6,828 nt of DNA from JAFARZ01 sp035651595 (lineage in GTDB: Bacteria > Actinomycetota > Actinomycetes > Streptosporangiales > Streptosporangiaceae): the NCBI GenBank assembly GCA_035651595.1, contig DASRFJ010000011.1, positions 1 through 6,828 of the forward strand, written 5' to 3'. This document shows positions 1-5,081 of this stretch, piece after piece (position 1 is the first letter of the stretch; each line of letters opens with the position of its first letter). Under the pieces are notes generated by a model that was not told the origin of the DNA, did not search any database, and saw only the letters and a list, made by a program, of their open reading frames with translations. The translations under genes were made by a program, and so were the position numbers.

Positions 1-519
1 TTCGACGTCCCGACCACGGACACCTGCGACGCCTACGGCAGGTACCTGGTCAGGATGGACGAGATCGACGAGTCGCTCAAGATCATCAAGCAGTGCGTGG
101 ACAGGATCGCCGCGCGAGGTCCTGGCGATCCCGAGGCCGACCCCGTGATGATCCGCGACGCCAAGATCGGCTGGCCCGCGCAGCTCTCCCTCGGACCCGA
201 CGGGCTCGGCCCGTCACCTGAGCACATCAAGCACATCATGACCGGGTCGATGGAGGCGCTCATCCACCACTTCAAGATCATCACCGAGGGGTTCAGGGTG
301 CCGGCCGGGCAGGCATATGTGCCGGTCGAGTCCGCCCGCGGCGAGCTCGGCGCGCACGTGGTCAGCGATGGCGGGACCCGGCCGTACCGGGTGCACTTCC
401 GTGATCCGTCGTTCACCAACCTGCAGTCGGTCGCGGCGCTGTGCGAGGGCGGTCAGGTGGCCGACGTGATACCGGCGATCGCGAGCATCGACCCCGTGAT
501 GGGAGGGGTCGACAGGTGA
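1..519 (+). CDS. nuoD: NADH-quinone oxidoreductase subunit D, 3' part
   Basis: This is the C-terminal 172 residues of NuoD (49-kDa subunit homologue) of complex I; the gene starts before the window and the frame is open from base 1. NuoD is a peripheral-arm subunit that, with NuoB and NuoH, forms the pocket where quinone (menaquinone in most actinomycetes) is reduced. Visible family signatures are DVPTTDTCDAYGRYLVR at the left edge, VESARGELGAHVVSDGG from about residue 109 of the fragment, then RPYRVHFRDPSFTNLQ, and the characteristic ending SIDPVMGGVDR before TGA at 517-519. The ending is complete, so only the 5' part is missing (family members are about 440 residues). It heads the run nuoD-E-F-G-H-I. 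Its last 17 codons are echoed, in degenerate form, immediately downstream (466-519 versus 516-572). Identification is secure from sequence and gene order. Confidence 0.97.
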   Translation, partial: FDVPTTDTCDAYGRYLVRMDEIDESLKIIKQCVDRIAARGPGDPEADPVMIRDAKIGWPAQLSLGPDGLGPSPEHIKHIMTGSMEALIHHFKIITEGFRVPAGQAYVPVESARGELGAHVVSDGGTRPYRVHFRDPSFTNLQSVAALCEGGQVADVIPAIASIDPVMGGVDR

Positions 520-572
520 TCAACCGAAGCATCGACGCCCTGCTCGTGGGGATGGGAGGGGTGGACCGGTAA
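516..572 (+). other. 18-codon open frame bridging nuoD and nuoE
   Basis: A short frame starts at GTG 516, inside the nuoD stop (GTGA overlap, 516-519), and ends at TAA 570-572, inside the nuoE start (TAATG overlap, 570-574). A GGAGG at 502-506, within the nuoD coding end, lies 9 bases before the GTG, a usable distance. The predicted peptide is VINRSIDALLVGMGGVDR, which resembles the last 17 residues of NuoD and no independent family I know. If translated it would carry ribosomes across the gap and couple nuoE to nuoD; the peptide itself may be meaningless. It may equally be an untranslated relic of the duplication. An in-frame ATG at 552 is a second possible start. Confidence 0.3.
554..561 (+). 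promoter_or_regulatory. Ribosome-binding site of nuoE
   Basis: GGGAGGGG lies 10 bases upstream of ATG 572 (12 if counted from the GGAGG core at 555-559), a slightly long spacing. It belongs to the duplicated segment; the equivalent stretch in the nuoD end is at 501-508. It supports ATG 572 as the nuoE start. Confidence 0.6.
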
Positions 573-1297
573 TGCCGTTCACCGAGGAGGTGCTGGCCCG
601 GCTCGACGCCGACGCCGCGCAGATCATCGGCAAGTACCCGGGCGCCAGGTCGGCGCTCCTGCCGCTGCTGCACCTGGTCCAGGCCGAGGAGGGGTACGTC
701 TCCGCGGACGGTATCGCCTTCTGTGCGGACAAACTCAGCCTTACCAAGACCGAGGTGACCGGGGTGGTGAGCTTCTACACCATGTACAAGCGGCGCCCGG
801 TCGGCGAGTACCACGTCGGCGTGTGCACCAACGCATTGTGCGCGGTCCTGGGCGGCGAGCAGATCCTCAGCGACCTGCGCGAGCACCTCGGCGTGACAGA
901 TGACGAGCCGACCCCGGACGGCAAGGTCAGCCTGGAGCACATCGAGTGCAACGCCGCCTGCGACTACGCGCCGGTGATGATGGTGAACTGGGAATTCTTC
1001 GACAACATGACGCCGGACTCGGCGCGTAAGCTCACCGACGACCTGCGCGCCGGGAACGCGGTCGCCCCGACCCGCGGCCCGGGACGCCTGTGCACCTGGC
1101 GCGAGGCGGCCCGGGTACTGGCCGGTTTCAACGACGGCCTGGCCACCGAGGGCCCGCCTGCCGGCCCGGCCACCGTGGCCGGCCTGCGGATCGCCAACGA
1201 GCGCGGCTGGTCGGCGCCTCGGGGGGTCTGGGGGGAAGACTCCCCCCAGTCGCGGGGGGTTACCGGGGGGTCGTCCCCCCAGGAGGTAGGGCCATGA
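572..1297 (+). CDS. nuoE: NADH-quinone oxidoreductase subunit E
   Basis: NuoE (24-kDa subunit homologue, thioredoxin-like [2Fe-2S] ferredoxin), 241 residues, is part of the NADH-dehydrogenase tip of complex I next to NuoF. The four ligands of cluster N1a are present in the family pattern: C85 and C90 (VCTNALC) and C126 and C130 (ECNAAC). The N-terminal helical part includes YPGARSALLPLLHLVQ and GVVSFYTMY. The domain proper ends near residue 160. A tail follows with CTWREAARVLAGFNDGL and TVAGLRIANERGWSAP, which I recall as typical of actinobacterial NuoE; mycobacterial NuoE is about 250 residues, E. coli 166. The last 25 residues or so (from P216) are encoded by a G6/C6 palindrome cluster and look like tolerated extra sequence. 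The start ATG 572 overlaps a preceding TAA (TAATG) and has a G-rich site upstream. The stop overlaps nuoF as ATGA. Confidence 0.96.
   Translation: MPFTEEVLARLDADAAQIIGKYPGARSALLPLLHLVQAEEGYVSADGIAFCADKLSLTKTEVTGVVSFYTMYKRRPVGEYHVGVCTNALCAVLGGEQILSDLREHLGVTDDEPTPDGKVSLEHIECNAACDYAPVMMVNWEFFDNMTPDSARKLTDDLRAGNAVAPTRGPGRLCTWREAARVLAGFNDGLATEGPPAGPATVAGLRIANERGWSAPRGVWGEDSPQSRGVTGGSSPQEVGP
1220..1280 (+). repeat. G6/C6 palindromic repeat cluster in the nuoE tail
   Basis: Sixty bases hold four G6 runs (1221-1226, 1230-1235, 1254-1259, 1265-1270) and two C6 runs (1242-1247, 1275-1280). Two perfect hairpins are possible: CTGGGGGG at 1228-1235 with CCCCCCAG at 1242-1249 (8 pairs, 6-base loop), and GGGGGG at 1265-1270 with CCCCCC at 1275-1280 (6 pairs, loop TCGT). 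The second palindrome, GGGGGGTCGTCCCCCC, is repeated exactly at 4722-4737 in nuoG. The cluster lies wholly inside the nuoE frame and ends on the base before the AGGAGG of nuoF. It looks like a REP-like interspersed palindromic element, which is inference from two loci. Confidence 0.7.
1281..1287 (+). promoter_or_regulatory. Ribosome-binding site of nuoF
   Basis: AGGAGGT, close to a perfect anti-16S match, ends 6 bases before ATG 1294 and fixes that start over the upstream in-frame starts, which would run nuoF back through nuoE. It directly abuts the C6 arm of the palindrome at 1265-1280, so that hairpin may hold the site at the base of a stem. Ribosomes finishing nuoE pass through it. Confidence 0.85.
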
Positions 1298-2598
1298 CCG
1301 GCGTTGACGTGCTCACCCCGGTGCTGACCGCGCACTGGGACCAGCCGGACGTGTTCACGCTGGAGGGCTACCGGCGATCCGGCGGCTGGCAGGCGTTGCC
1401 GAAGGCGCTGGCGATGCCGCGCGACGAGGTCATCAACATGGTCAAGGCCTCGGGATTGCGCGGCCGCGGCGGTGCCGGCTTCCCGACGGGCGTGAAGTGG
1501 GGCTTCCTGCCGCAGGGCGACACCAAGCCGCACTACCTCGTGGTCAACGCGGACGAGTCCGAGCCGGGTGCCTGCAAGGACGTGCCGCTGATGATGGCCA
1601 GTCCGCACTTGCTCATCGAGGGTGCGGCCATCGCCTCGTACGCGATCGGCGCCGGTCACGCGTTCATCTACGTGCGGGGCGAGGTGCTGCACGTGGTCCG
1701 GCGGCTGCGCCACGCGGTCGAGGAGGCGTACGCGGCGGGCCTGCTCGGCACGAACATCCTCGGCAAGGGGTTCGACCTGGACGTGATCATCCACGCCGGG
1801 GCGGGCGCCTACATCTGCGGCGAGGAGACCGCGCTGCTCGACTCGCTGGAAGGCAAGCGCGGCCTGCCGCGGAACAAGCCGCCGTTCCCGGCGGTAGCCG
1901 GCGTTTACGCCCTGCCGACGAACGTGAACAACGTGGAGTCGATCGCCAGCGCGGTGCCTATCCTGCTCAACGGCGGCGACTGGTTCGCCGGCATGGGCAC
2001 GGAGAAGTCCAAGGGCTGCGGGATCTTCTCGCTGTCCGGGCACGTCACCACACCCGGCCAGTACGAGGCGCCGCTCGGCATTACGCTCCGCGAACTGCTC
2101 GACCTGGCCGGCGGGATGCGGGCCGGGCACCGGCTCAAGTTCTGGACCGCGGGCGGCTCGTCGGCGGGGATACTCACCGACGAGCATCTGGACATGCCGA
2201 TGGACTTCGAGTCGGTCGCCGCCGCCGGGTCCGGGCTCGGCACCCGGTCGGTGCAGCTGTTCGACGAGACCACCTGCGTGGTCCGCGTCTTGCTCAACTG
2301 GGTCAAGTTCTACCAGCATGAATCGTGCGGCAAGTGCACGCCGTGCCGGGAAGGAACGTTCTGGCTGGCCCGGATACTTGAGCGGATGGAGCACGGCGAG
2401 GGCACCGACGGGGACCTGGACAAGACGCTGGACATCTGCGACAACATCGTCGGCCGCGCGTTCTGCGCGCTCGGCGACAGCCTCGGACCGCCGGTCACCT
2501 CCGCCATCAAGTACTTCAGGGACGAGTTCCTCCAGCACCAGAAGGAAGGCGGCTGTCCGTTCGACAGCGCGGCATCCACCGTATGGAGCGAATCGTGA
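1294..2598 (+). CDS. nuoF: NADH-quinone oxidoreductase subunit F (NADH/FMN-binding)
   Basis: NuoF (51-kDa subunit homologue), 434 residues, is the electron entry point of complex I: it binds NADH and FMN, takes the hydride and passes electrons to cluster N3. The glycine-rich loop GRGGAGFP (G57-P64) and NADESEPG (85-92) form the nucleotide/FMN site, and GAGAYICGEETAL (169-181) is the conserved FMN-side motif. Cluster N3 [4Fe-4S] ligands are C345, C348 and C351 in ESCGKCTPC, plus C391 in AFCALGD. The intervening part contains the SLBB segment with IFSLSGHV. Length matches actinobacterial family members (about 430-445). The start ATG 1294 is chosen for the strong AGGAGGT and the ATGA overlap with nuoE. 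The stop TGA 2596-2598 overlaps the GTG of nuoG. No missing residue or truncation is seen. Confidence 0.97.
   Translation: MTGVDVLTPVLTAHWDQPDVFTLEGYRRSGGWQALPKALAMPRDEVINMVKASGLRGRGGAGFPTGVKWGFLPQGDTKPHYLVVNADESEPGACKDVPLMMASPHLLIEGAAIASYAIGAGHAFIYVRGEVLHVVRRLRHAVEEAYAAGLLGTNILGKGFDLDVIIHAGAGAYICGEETALLDSLEGKRGLPRNKPPFPAVAGVYALPTNVNNVESIASAVPILLNGGDWFAGMGTEKSKGCGIFSLSGHVTTPGQYEAPLGITLRELLDLAGGMRAGHRLKFWTAGGSSAGILTDEHLDMPMDFESVAAAGSGLGTRSVQLFDETTCVVRVLLNWVKFYQHESCGKCTPCREGTFWLARILERMEHGEGTDGDLDKTLDICDNIVGRAFCALGDSLGPPVTSAIKYFRDEFLQHQKEGGCPFDSAASTVWSES
2584..2588 (+). promoter_or_regulatory. Ribosome-binding site deciding the nuoG start
   Basis: TGGAG sits 6 bases before GTG 2595 and fits that start. 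The alternative ATG at 2583 overlaps this site, has no purine-rich sequence upstream, and would need a 16-base overlap with nuoF. The site is short, so the choice is moderate in strength. Confidence 0.55.
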
Positions 2599-5081
2599 CC
2601 GTCGAGCCAGTGAAGGCCAGCACTGTCCAGGGCACAGTGACCGTCACCATCGACGGGTTCGAGATCAGCGTGCCCAAGGGCATGCTGATCATCCGGGCCG
2701 CGGAGATGCTCGGCATCCAGATCCCGCGGTTCTGCGACCACCCGCTACTCGACCCGATCGGTGCCTGCCGGCAGTGCCTGGTCGAGGTGGAGGGCCAGCG
2801 CAAGCCGATGGCGTCGTGCATCACCCCCTGTGCCGAGGGGATGGTCGTGCACACCCAGCTCACTTCCGCGGTCGCGGACAAGGCACAGCACGGCGTGATG
2901 GAGCTGCTGCTCATCAACCATCCGCTCGACTGCCCGATGTGCGACAAGGGCGGCGAGTGCCCGCTGCAGAACCAGGCGATGTCCAACGGCCAGGGTGAGA
3001 CCCGGTTCACCGAGGAAAAGCGCACGTTCGCGAAGCCGGTGCCGATCTCCGCCCAGGTGCTGCTCGACCGGGAGCGGTGCATCTCCTGCACCCGGTGCGT
3101 GCGCACGTCCGAGGAAATCGCCGGCGACGCGTTCATCGACTTCGTCGAGCGCGGGCCCGACCAGTTCATCGGCACCGCCGACGGCGAGCCGTTCAACTCC
3201 TACTTCTCCGGCAACACGGTCCAGGTGTGCCCGGTGGGCGCGCTCACCGGCGCGGCATACCGCTTCCGTGCCCGGCCGTACGACCTGGTGTCCACGCCGA
3301 GCGTGTGCGAGCACTGCGCCGCAGGCTGCCGGCTGCGCACCGACCACCGGCGCGGCAAGGTGACCCGCCGGCTGGCCGGGGACGACCCGGCGGTGAACGA
3401 GGAGTGGAACTGCGACAAGGGCCGCTGGGCGTTCACCTACGCGACCCAGCGGGACCGGCTCACCGCGCCGCTGGTCCGGAACGCCGAGGGCGTGCTCGTG
3501 CCCACCTCCTGGCCGCACGCGCTTGGTGTCGCGGCGCAAGGTCTGCTGGCGGCCAAGGAGGCCGGCGGCGTGGGCGTGCTGCCCGGCGGGCGGCTCACCT
3601 TGGAGGACGCGTACGCGTACGCGAAGTTCGCCCGGGTCGCGCTCGACACCAATGACATCGACATGCGGGCACGGCCGCATTCCGCGGAGGAGACCCAGTT
3701 CCTCGCCGCCTGCGTGGCAGGCACGGGCATCGACGTGACGTACGCGGACCTCGAGCAGGCACCAGTCGTGGTGCTGGCGGGCTTCGAGCCCGAGGACGAG
3801 TCGCCCATCGTCTTCCTCCGGCTCCGCAAAGCCGTCCGCAAGCACAACCAGCGGGTGTTCTCGATTGCGGCGCTGGCGAGCTGGGGCCTGCAAAAACTCG
3901 ACGGCACCCTCATCCCCACCACCCCAGGCGACGAAGCGGCGACTCTGACGGCGCTCGCCGCCGGCGGCAGGGTGCCCACCATGGTCGTGGCCAGGAACGG
4001 GCGGACAGTGCCCGGAACCGGCCACGATCAAGAGATAGCCCTGGGGCGCGACAGCATTGTGCTGGTCGGGGAGCGGCTGGCGCAGGTGCCGGGGGCGCTG
4101 GCGGCCGCCGCGCGGCTCGCGACCGCCACCGGCGCCCGGATGGCATGGGTGCCGCGTCGGGCCGGCGAGCGTGGCGCGGTCGAGGCCGGGGCGCTGCCGG
4201 GTCTGCTGCCCGTCGGGCGCCCGGTGACCGACGCGGATGCGCGCGCCGAGGTGGCCCGGGTGTGGGGCAAGGCCGCCCTTCCCGGCAGGCAAGGCCGGGA
4301 TACCTCCCAGATTCTCGAGGCGGCGGCCGCGCAGCAGCTCGGCGGCCTGGTGGTAGCCGGCGTTGATCCGGCCGACCTGCCCGACCCGGAGGCGGCGCTC
4401 GCGGCGCTGGAGATGGCGCCGTTCATCGTCAGCCTCGAGCTGCGGGCGAGCGCGGTCACCGACCGCGCGGACGTGGTGTTCCCGGTGGCCGCGGTCGCCG
4501 AGAAGGCCGGCACGTTCGTGAACTGGGAAGGCCGCGGTGGCTCTTTTGAGGCCGCGCTGCACGTGCCCGAAGTGCGGACCGACCTGTACGTGCTCGGCGC
4601 GATCGCCGACCAGATGGACGTGCACCTCGGCCTGCCGGACGCGCCCGCCGCCCGCGCGGAGCTGGCTTCTCTCGGCAGATGGCGTGGTTCGGTAACGCCA
4701 GCCCCCACCCCGGGGGGTCCAGGGGGGTCGTCCCCCCGGACGATACAGTTCCTCGGCGTCGGGGGTGCGAGTGCCGCGCTGCCCGTCAAGGTGGCGGCCT
4801 GGCACCAGCTGCTGGACGGCGGCCGCATGCAGGACGGCGAGGTCTACCTGGCCGCGACGGCCCGTCCCGTGGTGGCGCGGATCTCGCCGGCGACCGCGAC
4901 GCGAACCTCGATAGCGGACGGCGATAAGGTAACCATCGCAACTGGACAGGGTTCGGTAGCTGTTCCCGTCGAAGTAACGTCCATGGTCGACGATGTCGTG
5001 TGGGTCCCGGCCGGTGTGTGCCCGGGTGCGGGTCACGGGAGCATGGTCACGTTGCGGAGATCGACCGAGGAGACGCTGTGA
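2595..5081 (+). CDS. nuoG: NADH-quinone oxidoreductase subunit G
   Basis: NuoG (75-kDa subunit homologue), 828 residues from GTG 2595, is the largest peripheral-arm subunit and wires electrons from NuoF/NuoE towards NuoI. N-terminal ferredoxin-like domain, cluster N1b: C47, C58, C61, C75 (FCDH, GACRQC, ASC). N5: H109, C113, C116, C122 in HPLDCPMCDKGGEC, with the unusual His ligand. N4: C162, C165, C168, C212. N7: C238, C241, C245 (CEHCAAGC) and C273, the fourth cluster found only in some bacteria. From about 280 on comes the molybdopterin-oxidoreductase-like domain, ending in a dinucleotide-binding-type fold (about 745-825); no Mo ligand role is expected. Residues about 706-715 come from an embedded palindromic repeat. 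Codons around 4907-4990 are richer in A/T. ATG 2583 (832 residues) is the alternative start. Mycobacterial NuoG is about 800 residues. The gene overlaps nuoF and nuoH by GTGA. Confidence 0.96.
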   Translation: MTVEPVKASTVQGTVTVTIDGFEISVPKGMLIIRAAEMLGIQIPRFCDHPLLDPIGACRQCLVEVEGQRKPMASCITPCAEGMVVHTQLTSAVADKAQHGVMELLLINHPLDCPMCDKGGECPLQNQAMSNGQGETRFTEEKRTFAKPVPISAQVLLDRERCISCTRCVRTSEEIAGDAFIDFVERGPDQFIGTADGEPFNSYFSGNTVQVCPVGALTGAAYRFRARPYDLVSTPSVCEHCAAGCRLRTDHRRGKVTRRLAGDDPAVNEEWNCDKGRWAFTYATQRDRLTAPLVRNAEGVLVPTSWPHALGVAAQGLLAAKEAGGVGVLPGGRLTLEDAYAYAKFARVALDTNDIDMRARPHSAEETQFLAACVAGTGIDVTYADLEQAPVVVLAGFEPEDESPIVFLRLRKAVRKHNQRVFSIAALASWGLQKLDGTLIPTTPGDEAATLTALAAGGRVPTMVVARNGRTVPGTGHDQEIALGRDSIVLVGERLAQVPGALAAAARLATATGARMAWVPRRAGERGAVEAGALPGLLPVGRPVTDADARAEVARVWGKAALPGRQGRDTSQILEAAAAQQLGGLVVAGVDPADLPDPEAALAALEMAPFIVSLELRASAVTDRADVVFPVAAVAEKAGTFVNWEGRGGSFEAALHVPEVRTDLYVLGAIADQMDVHLGLPDAPAARAELASLGRWRGSVTPAPTPGGPGGSSPRTIQFLGVGGASAALPVKVAAWHQLLDGGRMQDGEVYLAATARPVVARISPATATRTSIADGDKVTIATGQGSVAVPVEVTSMVDDVVWVPAGVCPGAGHGSMVTLRRSTEETL
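4708..4738 (+). repeat. G6/C6 palindromic repeat inside nuoG
   Basis: Two G6 runs (4712-4717 and 4722-4727) and a C6 run (4732-4737) form the perfect palindrome GGGGGGTCGTCCCCCC at 4722-4737, identical to 1265-1280 in nuoE. The flank CGGGGGGTCCAGGGGGG also matches the start of the nuoE cluster (1220-1235) apart from one base substitution and one extra base. It is read in the same frame in both genes, giving GGSSP in each. In NuoG it encodes a Pro/Gly/Ser linker between the molybdopterin-like domain and the C-terminal fold, and the frame continues normally on both sides. Confidence 0.7.
5067..5072 (+). promoter_or_regulatory. Ribosome-binding site deciding the nuoH start
   Basis: GAGGAG lies 5 bases before GTG 5078, inside the end of nuoG. 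It supports GTG 5078 over the longer in-frame ATG 5000, which would add 26 residues read out of frame through nuoG and would precede the first membrane segment with unrelated sequence. Confidence 0.75.

Larger units (their letters stand above)
466..572 (+). repeat. Imperfect tandem duplication of the nuoD 3' end
   Basis: Copy 1 (466-519) is the end of nuoD and encodes VIPAIASIDPVMGGVDR plus stop. Copy 2 (516-572) fills the nuoD-nuoE gap and, read from GTG 516, encodes VINRSIDALLVGMGGVDR plus stop. The best-matching blocks are AGCATCGAC at 484-492 and 528-536, and 499-520 against 552-573, which differ at 3 of 22 bases. The offset is 44 bases for the first block and 53 for the second, a 9-base (three-codon) length difference, so the copies stayed in the same internal phase. 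The G-rich GGGAGGGG that serves as Shine-Dalgarno-like sequence is present in both copies. The homology is read directly from the sequence; that it arose by duplication is inference. Confidence 0.75.

Noticed and set aside
1221..1280. The G6/C6 hairpins as a rho-independent terminator
   Set aside because: No T-run follows either stem, and the sequence is inside an uninterrupted operon with AGGAGG of the next gene directly after it.
1497..2321. 274-codon + strand frame inside nuoF, and similar + strand frames inside nuoG and nuoH
   Set aside because: They are out-of-frame readings of well-supported genes with Arg/Ala/Pro-rich products and no ribosome-binding sites worth naming.
964..2538. 524-codon open frame on the minus strand across nuoE and nuoF
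   Set aside because: It lies antisense to two genes with complete cofactor motifs; its product is rich in Arg, Ala, Val and His without domain signatures. Long antisense frames are expected at this G+C.
3605..3622. ACGCGT/ACGCG direct and inverted repeats (GACGCGTACGCGTACGCG)
   Set aside because: They encode DAYAYA in nuoG with ordinary GC-ending codons; a coincidence of codon choice, with no second copy seen.
4901..4971. Internal promoter for nuoH-I in the A/T-richer part of nuoG
   Set aside because: TAAGGT (4925-4930) and TGGACA (4943-4948) are present but not in workable order or spacing; no pair of boxes supports a call.
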